The position numbers and the translations under genes are program-made. From Chelatococcus asaccharovorans (GTDB lineage Bacteria; Pseudomonadota; Alphaproteobacteria; Rhizobiales; Beijerinckiaceae): a DNA stretch of 64,000 nt. The stretch lies in assembly GCF_003201475.1 (NCBI RefSeq), contig NZ_QJJK01000019.1, positions 1 through 64,000 on the forward strand, given 5' to 3'. Each line of letters starts with the position of its first letter. Within the stretch, counting starts at the first letter, position 1. Positions 25,132-33,668 of this stretch are shown here, piece after piece. The notes beneath the pieces were generated by a model. It saw only the letters and a list, made by a program, of their open reading frames with translations, was not told the DNA's origin and made no database searches.

Positions 25132-26068
25132 TCAGGTATCAAGAAACTGTGAGAAGCGTTCTGCAAGTCGATCCCGGTCCGGATAGTCCTGGGAACGGAT
25201 CGGCAGCTTGATGATCTGGCCGGCCATAGCCTTCAGCCCGTGCTCGAACATTGGGCCGTCATTCATAGACAACAGTGCATCGCTGACATGAATTCGGTAG
25301 TCAGAATCGATACCGATGAGATTGGCATCGAATGCCGCATGGTGGATTTTGGATAATGGCAGACCGTTGGGCACGACCGGCTGGCCGAATTCCTCGTCCT
25401 TGTCCGCGATGATGTGCGCGGCGTCCAATAACCGCGGCTCGGGCAAGCCGGTGACGGCACAACGGTTGCCATAGGCGGCCAGAATCGACTCGCGGAATCG
25501 CGCCTGGTGCAGACGCTGTCGCACCAAGCGCAATCCATAACGGCGCTCCGGCGCGTCGGGCAGTGCCCAATGTTCGTTGGCTGCCGCAGGAGATCCGAAG
25601 GCCAAACGCACCTTCAGGTCGGCGGCTGACCAGTCGGCCACGTAGGTTGGCCAGATCAGCGTATAACGCTGCGGCGCAACCCCTAGGAAATAGAGAACAG
25701 GAACCTGTGCGTCTTGCGCCGCCTTGAGCCACCGATTGTCTGCGGCGCTTGGATCATTGGCCCATGAAGGCATAGTCGACGAGTTCCTCGCCCTGCTCGA
25801 TCTGCTCATGCACGACACGCTGATCGTCGTACCAGACGCGCGCACCGGTCCGTGGATAGACGGTTCGCACGCTTAAGAGGTGCTGCATGCGCGAGGGCTT
25901 GAAGATGCCGCGCTGCGGGTTGATCAAAGGAACCCGTTCGCCGTCACTGAAGAAGCCCGCTCGCAAGTCTTCCGACGTCACCACGCCGCCAGCCGCAAGG
26001 CGTTTGATGTGCGCCACGGCGGCCAATCGAATGCGCGCGTCCTCAGGACTTTCGGTCATACCAGCCAC
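25132..26068 (-). pseudogene. HNH_2 endonuclease split by a frameshift
   Basis: Two consecutive minus-strand frames encode one protein. The first (26068-25754) ends VHEQIEQGEELVDYAFMGQ. The second picks up at once with NDPSAADNRWLKAAQDAQVP and runs through the HNH_2 motif CAVTGLPEPRLLDAAHII and the pair IHHAAFD. In relatives these parts are continuous, so a single-base change near 25760 breaks the gene. Either it is a recent pseudogene or the sequence has an error there. It lies 37 bases from a second HNH gene. Confidence 0.8.
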
Positions 26069-26105
26069 CTCAGCCGTGCCAACCAGGGAAGTGTCAGCGG
26101 CGGAT

Positions 26106-27032
26106 TCATCCTAGATATCTGTTCTGCCGGTGCCATTCGAGAGCCTCGTTGGATGGCAGGGCCTCCTGGTGGCGCGGCAACCGCATCGGTGTCCCATGCA
26201 GGTCATAATAGTGCCGGCCATTGTCAAAGTCTGCCTTGAGGCGGCGACTGACCTCAAAGCGCCTATCGGGGCCGATCGTTACATAGCCAAGGTCGAATAG
26301 GCGGTGGATGTCCGTTCTCAGGAGCAAGCCATTGGACGGCGTGTGTTCACCGCCAGCATCGTAGGCTCGAATATGCGCGGCATCGAGAATGGGTAGCGTT
26401 TTCTCGCCGGAAATTGCGCAGCGTCGCTCATAGCTGTCCGTCACGCTGAGGCGGAATGCGCCTTGCCCCAGCCGTGGCTTGATAAGGGTGGGTCGCCCGT
26501 ATCGCTCGGCAGAATCCGAAGCAGCGGAGCTGGCGTCACCGTACAGCCTGTCAGCCACCGCATCCCAGAGATAGCGCCCGTCTCTTTCCTCGACACCGAA
26601 GCCCTTGCCGGTCACGATGTTGGGCGACCAGCTCTCTGGAATCGGAAGCCAAAGGTCTCTTGGCCAGAAGAAGGGCTGGGTAAGAATTCGACACCCGATG
26701 ACTGGATCCTGCCGCTCATCCAAGATAGCGGGATCACGGCGGTAGTGCGCAATGCGCGCCCGCATTTCGGCGCGATCTGCAACGCCATTCTTCAGTCCAA
26801 ATGCATCCCAAGCCAGCGAAAGCGGCACGAGGGAGGCATGGCTAAATACGCCGCCGCCGACGATGAAATTGTTGGGTGCATGGAGCTTGAAAAGGAACAG
26901 CTCACCGGGCTGCAGCGCTTTGAACGTCGTTGTTCCGCTAGGTTGCCAGAAGTTCACCTCATCATGCGGCGGCGACGCGCCAAGCATGTCGAACCAGGCC
27001 TTGTCCGTAACTGCGACAAACAGACGAACCAC
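26106..27032 (-). CDS. HNH endonuclease (HNH_2 type)
   Basis: A 308-residue protein with an N-terminal domain (MVRLFVAVTDKAWFDMLGAS, FLFKLHAPNNFIVGGGVFSH) and a C-terminal HNH_2 nuclease: RRCAISGEKTLPILDAAHI, then HTPSNGLLLRTDIHRLFDLG. Such proteins act as restriction-like nucleases in many genomic islands, but no methylase partner is adjacent. It appears intact. Together with the frameshifted HNH gene it could be half of a two-nuclease defence locus. Confidence 0.85.
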   Translation of the reverse strand: MVRLFVAVTDKAWFDMLGASPPHDEVNFWQPSGTTTFKALQPGELFLFKLHAPNNFIVGGGVFSHASLVPLSLAWDAFGLKNGVADRAEMRARIAHYRRDPAILDERQDPVIGCRILTQPFFWPRDLWLPIPESWSPNIVTGKGFGVEERDGRYLWDAVADRLYGDASSAASDSAERYGRPTLIKPRLGQGAFRLSVTDSYERRCAISGEKTLPILDAAHIRAYDAGGEHTPSNGLLLRTDIHRLFDLGYVTIGPDRRFEVSRRLKADFDNGRHYYDLHGTPMRLPRHQEALPSNEALEWHRQNRYLG

Positions 27033-27108
27033 CGCCTTCCCCTTCCGCTCGCTACGGAGCCCTACAAGGAGCGGAAAATCGAAATCTATGCCGCGCTGCC
27101 TGCATTCT

Positions 27109-28350
27109 TTACTCGCCTTCCTTTATTGCGGCATCGCTCGCGAACTCTAGCGTCGATAGAAATGCGACAAGGTTCGCGATCTCCTCGTCACTGAGGTGAA
27201 TCCCGAATAGCGGCTCCGTCGCCCATCGCCGCAGTTGCTCATAAAAATTGGCGCGCTGCGCATCGTTCGCGAGCGAGCCTACGTATTCGTACAGGGGGTC
27301 TGTGTGCGCTCGAATCGCAGCTTCAAGCGTGAAAACGGACCCGGAGTGTGAATAGGGGGCGGTTTTGGTCACGTTGTAGAGCGGCGGCGTTCTGAACTTG
27401 TAAAGATCATCTACGTCGAGCGTGACATTGTATCTCCCGTAGTCGGTGCCGAAGCCGTTCTTGCCAAATCCGACCTGCGGGAACGGTACCGCATGGAATT
27501 CCATATTCGTAAAATAGGGGCCATTGTGGCATGTCGAGCACCGCGCCTTGCCGTAGAACAAAAGCCCTCCGGCGATCTCGGCATTCGAAAGGGACCCGCC
27601 CGAAAACACGAACTGGTGGAAACGCGTTGCCTTCAGCCTGAAGTTGTCGCGGATGAACGCAGCCAGGGCTTGCGCCACGTGCAAGAAGCGGATTTTTTCT
27701 CTCTCAACTCCCATTGCACCGGAAAGTTTTGGACCGATATCGGCATCATTGCTCAGGCGTTCTGCCAGGAGTGTGAATACTTCGGTGGCGGATTCGACGC
27801 TCTCTCCCTGGAGCTTTTCATTGCCTGCGCTATTCAGAACCATCTCGCCGATCTCGACCGGCGGAAGGTGAACCGCAACTGTCAGCGGATCGTCGGAAGG
27901 CTCTCCACCCGCAAACTGGCTGTGTACGCCATCAGCGGTCGCCTCCACACGACCGTCCCAGAAAAAGACATCAAAACCCTTGCCGCCCCGGCCCCAGAGC
28001 GGCAGGACATTTCGAGGAATAATATCGCCGCCACCGAGCAAGCGTTCTATCCCTTGGCCGCGGCCCTCCGTGCCGATCGCGTTCGGCAAGCCATCTGCTG
28101 ATCCAAAGCGGTCAATGTGACAGGAAGCACAGGCGACCTCATGCTCCAGCGACAGCTTTCTCGTCTCAAAAATCAGCTTGCCGACGGCAGCCACTTCCGG
28201 CGCAACCGCGCGCTGCGTTTCTTCCGCGGGCATAAGACCCGCGTCGATTGCCGCCTTACGGAGGACTGTCTCCCGCAAACCCTCAGCCTGAGACGCGTCT
28301 GACAACAAAAGGCCAACGGTGAGGAGGATTGCGCTAGTAGCGTATTTCAT
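27109..28350 (-). CDS. Hxs-associated MauG-like di-heme peroxidase
   Basis: A 413-residue exported protein with a Sec signal peptide (MKYATSAILLTVGLLLSDAS) and two haem-c motifs, CASCH near residue 73 and CSTCH near residue 268, the pattern of bacterial di-haem cytochrome c peroxidases and MauG. MauG-like enzymes perform oxidative protein modification. Its gene is the last of the overlapping Hxs operon and overlaps the upstream gene by 17 bases, so it probably acts on the HxsA peptide after export. It appears complete. Confidence 0.85.
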   Translation of the reverse strand: MKYATSAILLTVGLLLSDASQAEGLRETVLRKAAIDAGLMPAEETQRAVAPEVAAVGKLIFETRKLSLEHEVACASCHIDRFGSADGLPNAIGTEGRGQGIERLLGGGDIIPRNVLPLWGRGGKGFDVFFWDGRVEATADGVHSQFAGGEPSDDPLTVAVHLPPVEIGEMVLNSAGNEKLQGESVESATEVFTLLAERLSNDADIGPKLSGAMGVEREKIRFLHVAQALAAFIRDNFRLKATRFHQFVFSGGSLSNAEIAGGLLFYGKARCSTCHNGPYFTNMEFHAVPFPQVGFGKNGFGTDYGRYNVTLDVDDLYKFRTPPLYNVTKTAPYSHSGSVFTLEAAIRAHTDPLYEYVGSLANDAQRANFYEQLRRWATEPLFGIHLSDEEIANLVAFLSTLEFASDAAIKEGE

Positions 28351-28729
28351 GAATGCGCACGACTTCCTGGAGGGTGCTGGCGCGTTCTTCGATCGCGACA
28401 AGCGCCATTTCGCTCAATTCATTGTCTGAAAGCCCCCAGCGGATAAGCCGCTTGCGCATCAGATCGTAGTCCTGGCAGTCCAAGAGGGCGATCTCCGCCG
28501 CCTTCAAATTTTGAACGGTGGCATCAGAGGGACTTTGGCTAACGGTTTGCTTGGCGATCATGTGATCGCGCATCGCCTGATCGCATTTGTAGGTCAGCTC
28601 CGAGAATTTCGGCTGCGCAAGCTGGATCACGACAGCCTTCCAGACCGGAGCCGCCGCGATTGCCGTCAGCATGCCCAAAGCGAAAGTTGCTACCGGGAGA
28701 AGGTTAGCGCGCCACGATGCCCAACGCAT
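28334..28729 (-). CDS. His-Xaa-Ser system small membrane protein (TIGR03982-like)
   Basis: A 131-residue protein with one N-terminal transmembrane segment (LLPVATFALGMLTAIAAAPV) and a soluble helical part with two cysteines (LTYKCDQAMRDHMIAKQ, ALLDCQDYDLMRKRL). Position between HxsA and the MauG-like protein, size and topology fit the TIGR03982 family of the His-Xaa-Ser system. It overlaps hxsA by 26 bases. Function unknown; I recall the family name but could not verify it. Confidence 0.65.
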   Translation of the reverse strand: MRWASWRANLLPVATFALGMLTAIAAAPVWKAVVIQLAQPKFSELTYKCDQAMRDHMIAKQTVSQSPSDATVQNLKAAEIALLDCQDYDLMRKRLIRWGLSDNELSEMALVAIEERASTLQEVVRIHEIRY

Positions 28730-29285
28730 CCAAAACCTCCGGAGTAACGGTTCCCGTAACCTTCAGCCCGTAGTCTGCCTGCATCTTCGACAACGCGGCC
28801 TTTGATTCCGGGCCTATGATGCCGTCTATTTCCCCGGTGTAGTAGCCGTAGGCAAACAGAGCGAGTTGGACCTCCTCAACAATGCGGCGGAACTTTTCGG
28901 TGTTACCCGGTAATGTCTTCGGGGCAGCTGCCGGTGGGCTGGGCAGTATGGACGACGGGGGCGTGCTGCTTCGATTTCGCGAGTCGGGAACAGCGCGCGG
29001 AGCAGGCGCGGCCGGCGGTGGGGTGTAGAGCCGCGATGGCGGTCTGTATTGCCGGGTGGAATACCCGCCGCCCGACGAGGACCGGTGGCTCGAGTGGGAA
29101 CGATGGCTTGAATGCGAGCGATGCGCCGCAAGCGTATAGAGATGATCCAGCCGAAATCTTTGAAACAGAGATGGCGACCGGTCCTTCAGCGGCTCGATGG
29201 CCGGCCCGGGAGGTTGTGCATCAGCCTTTGCGGGGAAGAACCCTGCAGTAATCAACGATGGGATAAGGAATAGTGCTCGCTTCAT
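28704..29285 (-). CDS. hxsA: His-Xaa-Ser repeat protein HxsA
   Basis: A 193-residue exported protein: a signal peptide (MKRALFLIPSLITAGFFPAK), a histidine-serine repeat at residues 55-70 (HRSHSSHRSHSSHRSS), a proline-rich linker, and a C-terminal peptidoglycan-binding-like domain (VQLALFAYGYYTGEIDGIIG, KMQADYGLKVTGTVTPEVL). HxsA is the presumed substrate of the two radical SAM enzymes of the Hxs system, with the H-x-S repeat as the likely modification site. Its start overlaps hxsC by four bases. The product and role are not established. Confidence 0.88.
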   Translation of the reverse strand: MKRALFLIPSLITAGFFPAKADAQPPGPAIEPLKDRSPSLFQRFRLDHLYTLAAHRSHSSHRSHSSHRSSSGGGYSTRQYRPPSRLYTPPPAAPAPRAVPDSRNRSSTPPSSILPSPPAAAPKTLPGNTEKFRRIVEEVQLALFAYGYYTGEIDGIIGPESKAALSKMQADYGLKVTGTVTPEVLDALGIVAR

Positions 29286-30376
29286 ATGGCGCCCGCCCGC
29301 ATGAACCCCTTGTTGGAATCATACCATTCAAAGAACCCGCCACAAATCCTCCTGAGTGAGCATTCATCGCAAAACGAAAGGTATTTCCGTTTCCAGTCCG
29401 AGATCGTGGACGGTGCAAAGGATCGATAGGCGGAAGGAACGGTACAAAGGGGGAAGTTATAGAGAGAAGCATCGATGCCGCGCGCCGCCGCGATATTTAT
29501 TGCCCGGCTGATCGGAGTGAAGGAGACGCTACTGTCGAAGAATAATCGATCCCAATTCTTTCGACCGTAGCCAATAGGCTCCAGCTGCATGATTGCCCAG
29601 GTGGAGCAATAAGGAAGGTTGGTCGCGATGAAATGCGCGAGCTCGGGGAGATCTTGAGCATTTGTTGTCATGACCACTGTGCGAAGCTCAATGGCGGCTC
29701 CCGCCTTCAGGAGCAGCGTAAAACCAGCCATCAGGGCGTCGAAAGCGCCGGCTTTGCCAACGATCTCGTCGTGAACGACGGCGTCTGGCGCGTAAAGCGG
29801 AATACCCCACAGGATCTGATCGTGCGGCAATGACCGCATGGTTTCCAAATCGGCATTGTTGAAATGCTGGCCGTTGCTGAGAATATGAAAGCGAAGGTCG
29901 GGCCGCTCCTCGTGGACGACGCGGAGAAAGCGAAACAACTGTTGCTTATAGAGCGTTGGCTCGCCGCCGGAGAGGCCAACAGTTGCGCCACGGGGAGCGA
30001 GTTTGGCCGCTTGCTCGAAGAGCGGGAATAGGTCGACGTGATGTCGTTTAGGTGGCTGGGAACACATTGCGCAAAGCTGGTCGCAGCGCTCCGTGACCAG
30101 AAAAGTATTGTGGTTCGATCCCGCGCGTATTAGCCGATGCGCAATGTTTTGCTGTGGCAACAAGAGAACGACATCGCCATCGAGCCGCTCATTATCCGGA
30201 GCATCGATGCGCAACGAAAATCCCTGGAAATCATAGTCTCGAAGGCTGCCTTCGCGACCGATGAGATAGGCTTGATTGTCCGCCCATTCATTTGGCGGGG
30301 CGGCGCTGTCGCGCAGACGCACCACGGCCGGCTCGACGATTGGCGGAATCTCTGCCTTGAGACGCATCGGTATCAT
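29282..30376 (-). CDS. hxsC: Radical SAM maturase HxsC
   Basis: A 364-residue radical SAM enzyme. The cluster motif is CDQLCAMCSQPP near residue 101, inside the diagnostic FLVTERCDQLCAMCSQPPKR. GLSGGEPTLY follows and a C-terminal SPASM-like cysteine set is in SFCDECSLRRICGGFFEW. It pairs with HxsB to modify HxsA. The start at 30376 overlaps the hxsB stop as ATGA, so it is translationally coupled. All residues needed for SAM cleavage appear present. Confidence 0.87.
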   Translation of the reverse strand: MIPMRLKAEIPPIVEPAVVRLRDSAAPPNEWADNQAYLIGREGSLRDYDFQGFSLRIDAPDNERLDGDVVLLLPQQNIAHRLIRAGSNHNTFLVTERCDQLCAMCSQPPKRHHVDLFPLFEQAAKLAPRGATVGLSGGEPTLYKQQLFRFLRVVHEERPDLRFHILSNGQHFNNADLETMRSLPHDQILWGIPLYAPDAVVHDEIVGKAGAFDALMAGFTLLLKAGAAIELRTVVMTTNAQDLPELAHFIATNLPYCSTWAIMQLEPIGYGRKNWDRLFFDSSVSFTPISRAINIAAARGIDASLYNFPLCTVPSAYRSFAPSTISDWKRKYLSFCDECSLRRICGGFFEWYDSNKGFMRAGAI

Positions 30377-31455
30377 CGATGCACCGGCGCCAGCGCCGGA
30401 TCGAATTCGGGGATGCCAAGCCACAGCGCCAATGATTTTTTCACGGCGCTATCGGCGCTATAGAGCAGTTCAAATATTTTCCCGAAAACAAAGGTGTGCC
30501 GGCGACAGAAACTCGTCTCGTGTTTCGGCAGATCGATGCGACCATATCGGGACAAATCATCGACGACATCGACGCCGCAATAGGCCTGGTAAGGGCAGTG
30601 CATGCAGTCTTCGTGAAAGTTGTTCGCGGCGTTTTCATTCAGGATGGCCAACTTCGATTGATCGAGCCCATCAAAGACGTTGCCGATTGACAGGTCGATC
30701 TGACGAACACGGGTCACCATGCGCGCTTCGTCGGTGGGATAGAAGGTGCCGTCGAAATCGACGACCAGATAGTCGGCGCCGAGAGTATTCGGGTTGCGCA
30801 GGTCGACATGGCCGTGGTGGCCCGGTCGCAGGACACGCCTCAGACAGTGGACGAAGTAGTATTCCTCAACATGCTGGGGAGCCGTTTGATTGTACGCAAT
30901 CATCGCATCGATGAACCTGTCGTAATAGAGGTTCCAAGCGACATCATCGCCGTGTCCGTAGCGTTTTCTGGCAAAACCTTGATAGTTCACCGGCCTCAGA
31001 TAGATCGACCGAATGCCGAACTCGGCAAATGTGCGAATGATCTTTTCGGGCGCTGGCGCATTGCCTGGATCAATGGTTGGCAGTGCCGAAACCTTTTCCG
31101 GCCCAAAGGCTTCGATGGCGCGCGCCAGGTTGTGTAGAAAGGCGTCGGTTCGTGCCGCATCAAAGGTGCGCTGGCGCGTATGTGTGGCTCGATCGCCATC
31201 AAGCGACGTGCTCATAAATGTGTCCGGCGCGGACAGGAAGGTCCATGCCTCGTCCGAAACGTGCTGGAGGTTTGTGCAGACGACGAATTCAGCCTTCTCG
31301 AAGCGATCGCGACAAAAAGCGCGAACCACTTCAAGAAGGTCCACGCGTAGCAGCGGCTCTTCAAGCCCCACGCTGGCAACCTGTGGAACATGTTTCCCGC
31401 AACGTCCAAGTATCTGCCGAATACGCTCGTCAGAGGACGGGTAGAGCCCACCCAA
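30373..31455 (-). pseudogene. hxsB: Radical SAM maturase HxsB, N-terminus missing
   Basis: About 360 residues of a second radical SAM protein remain, from VASVGLEEPLLRVDLLEVVR to a C-terminal auxiliary-cluster region CMHCPYQAYCGVDVVDD and FCRRH. The N-terminal CxxxCxxC cluster motif that cleaves SAM is absent: at 31456 the sequence switches to an unrelated gene on the other strand. No ribosome binding site precedes the first ATG. hxsD, normally next to hxsB, is also absent. The Hxs operon has lost its head and is probably inactive unless complemented elsewhere. Confidence 0.8.
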
Positions 31456-31456
31456 T

Positions 31457-31748
31457 CAATTCTGGAGAGGCGCTGCCGCCGCGCGGAGGCTTGTGGTTCA
31501 ACGTGAGGGTCAACAAGTTCCAGATGGTGCCAGATGATTGCTATGTCCGATGGCGCATCACCAATACCGGCGCAGTTGCCATGGCGCTCAAGAAAGGGCG
31601 GGGCGGTTTCGAGTGCCCCACTGAAGGCAATCGTCGCTGGGAAGAGTTGGAATATCGCGGCGTTCACATGGCCGAGGCATTCATCATCCGTAGAGGCGAT
31701 GATCGTCTGGTTGGCTTCAGCGAACCGTTCTACGTGGTGATCAGATAG
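31457..31748 (+). pseudogene. C-terminal (AGS-C) fragment of a CBASS nucleotidyltransferase
   Basis: The plus-strand frame from 31457 reads GEALPPRGGLWFNVRVNKFQ, CYVRWRITNTGAVAMALKKG, RRWEELEYRGVHMAEAFIIR and GFSEPFYVVIR. This matches the AGS-C sensor domain at the end of SMODS-type cGAS/DncV-like nucleotidyltransferases. The catalytic part is lost at the junction with hxsB. It is followed by the start of another such gene. Confidence 0.7.
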
Positions 31749-31799
31749 ATCGATGGGGACGCTGATGGCAACAATCGAAACGGTGGGCTACTGCAAGTC

Positions 31800-32063
31800 A
31801 TGGTAAGAACAATTGCGGATGCGTTTCGTGTCCTGCGCAGCAAGCTTGAAATCACAGACCTGCAGGAGCAGACGGTTGCGAGCCGCCAGCAAGCAATCCG
31901 CGAGGTTCTGGAGCGCGATTTCCTCATCAAGGACACGTTTCTCACGGGATCATACCGCCGCAGCACCATGATCAGGCCACTGAAAGAGGCTGACGTCGAT
32001 ATCTTCATTGTCCTGGATGTGAAGTATTATCGCGAGGATGGAAAGAAGGCCCTGCTCGAGAGC
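31800..32063 (+). pseudogene. N-terminal fragment of a SMODS/CD-NTase gene
   Basis: Eighty-eight codons remain. They include the nucleotidyltransferase motif TGSYRRSTMIRPLKEADVDI, that is GS followed by the D-x-D metal ligands in DVDIF. Enzymes of this family make cyclic oligonucleotide signals in CBASS anti-phage defence. The gene is cut at 32064 by the end of a small repeat element. Effector genes are not visible. Confidence 0.72.
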
Positions 32064-32369
32064 TGTCGCTTGGCAGTTAATTATGAGATTCGCTTGTCAA
32101 CGATTTCAGTCGGTTAGCTGTGCACTTAATTTGAGAACGCGCACTTAATTTGATAATCAAGCCGGGCCATTGGCATTTAATCTGAGAAGCAGTATCAGCA
32201 ACGCAACGGCATCGAATTTGCCGAAACGGCGCAAGAAATTCAAAGGATTCATGGCCGTCACGCTGATTCGATTGCAGTTAAATTGAGAATCTGCGTTACC
32301 CGATTCTCGCAATTAACTGCCAAACCTAATCGAAACGACCGCATTCTCACGATTAGCTGCCAAGCGACA
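32064..32369. repeat. 306-bp MITE-like element with multiple terminal repeats
   Basis: The segment begins TGTCGCTTGGCAGTTAATT and ends with the inverse, AATTAACTGCCAA near 32310-32323 and then TAGCTGCCAAGCGACA at 32354-32369. Between them are further imperfect copies of the unit TTGGCA-TTAATT-GAGAA at about 32122, 32141, 32170 and 32272. It has no coding capacity. Repeated terminal units recall IS21-family ends, so this may be a non-autonomous derivative. Another copy of the outer end lies at 33345-33364. Confidence 0.6.
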
Positions 32370-33005
32370 GGTGCTGTTTTGGCCACCCTCGGCGCGGGCG
32401 ACTATAACCCACTCCTGCAAAATCGACGGCGTCGCTTGGCTGAGCTGCGAACCGGCCTCGGCGAACCGCTTCCGCCACACGCCCATGGCAAAATTGAGCG
32501 CTTGCTTGCCAGGCTCGAATTGGTGCTCAGCCAGATTGCAGAACTCGAGCGGGAACGCGATGCTGTAGCGGAGAGCAAAGCTCCCGATCGGGCCGGCAGG
32601 ATGATCCAGCAGCTTACCAGCCTGCGTGGCATCGGCGTGCAGAGCGCAACAGTGCTGGTGCGGGAGGCCTTCGTGCGCGGTTTCGCCAACGGCAAAGCGC
32701 TGGGTGCCTACGCAGGCTTGGCGTCGACACCATATAGCAGCGGTGGAATCGACCGCGAACAAGGCATCGGCAAGGCCGGCAATCGACGACTCAGAACAGT
32801 GATGGTCGAACTGGCCTGGCTATGGCAACGCTACCAGCCGAGCACCGCACATGCGGCATGGTTCCGCAAACGCGTCGGCGCGACCGGTCGACGTATCCGC
32901 AAGGTGATGGTGGTGGCCCTTGCGCGGAAGTTGCTGATCGCGTTGTGGCGGTTCGTCAGCGATGGTGTTGTGCCCGAAGGCGCGGTCATGAAGCCTGCTG
33001 CCTAG
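32370..33005 (+). pseudogene. IS110-family transposase, N-terminus missing
   Basis: The frame encodes the C-terminal Transposase_20 domain of IS110 elements: QLTSLRGIGVQSATVLVREA, ALGAYAGLASTPYSSGGIDR, GIGKAGNRRLRTVMVELAWL and the serine-bearing region. The N-terminal DEDD nuclease domain, normally about 150 residues, is gone; upstream sequence is the MITE-like repeat, which also supplies an apparent in-frame start at 32283. Non-functional unless supplied in trans. Confidence 0.82.
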
Positions 33006-33352
33006 CGCCATCAGATCGGTAGCCCGCTGCGAGCAGGCGCTACCCTGCAATCCGAGGGAACGTCGCCGTTGTCCGGCGTGGCGCTATGACGCCGTCTTCA
33101 CAGAGTGGTGCCGTTCTCTTGGAGCTCTCCCGTCCCGAATGAGGGACAGTGGTCGGGAAATATTCCCGCCGGATGTGAGGTTCGCAGGAAATCTGCGGGA
33201 ACGAGAGCGCCACCTCGAATTGCAGAAGAAAAGTCCTTGACGGAGGAATCATCATGTGAGGCCGGACATATGACTGCACCGTCCGACGGATTTTGCGCAA
33301 AGAATACCTTGCCAACAGGGCCGTTCCACATATGAGGAAGAACTCAATTAAG
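33006..33352. other. Tail of the IS110 region, no gene
   Basis: These 347 bases follow the transposase stop. They hold no supported gene. The stretch ends at a copy of the repeat CAATTAAGTGCCAAGCGACA at 33345-33364, the inverse of the start of the MITE-like element at 32064. Confidence 0.4.
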
Positions 33353-33600
33353 TGCCAAGCGACAACATAATCGTAGATAAGGTACTCGCCGCTGCCGATG
33401 CTCTGAGGCCCGTCGGGCTCAATAAGATGAAGGCACTCCTGCGCTGTGGGATGGGACCCTGCCAAGGACGCTTCTGGAGGCAGACCGTCGCCGAGGTTAC
33501 AGCCAGGAGATGTCGACTATTTCTCCGTACCGGCACCGCTTTCCGGTCAAGCCGCTGACGGACGGCGGCCTGGCCTCGGGCCCGTACTCCGAGGCGGAAA
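33353..33600 (+). pseudogene. C-terminal remnant of an HcnB/opine-oxidase-type subunit
   Basis: The frame VDKVLAAADALRPVGLNKMK, then ALLRCGMGPCQGRFW, is the BFD-like [2Fe-2S] C-terminus of the large FAD subunit in HcnABC/opine oxidase-type dehydrogenases. It then shifts frame to GDVDYFSVPAP, the usual end. The rest of the gene is missing here, while N-terminal remnants of the same subunit type lie at 43950-44234 on the other strand. Confidence 0.65.
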
Positions 33601-33668
33601 GAAAGGGGTTGTGCGGGACTGGATTAAAGTGTATTCAGCAATGAATTCAGATTCGAGGTGTTCAGGCG

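Noticed and set aside
29075-29125. Short tandem DNA repeats resembling a CRISPR or satellite
   Set aside because: They encode the His-Xaa-Ser repeats of HxsA; there are no spacers and no cas genes.
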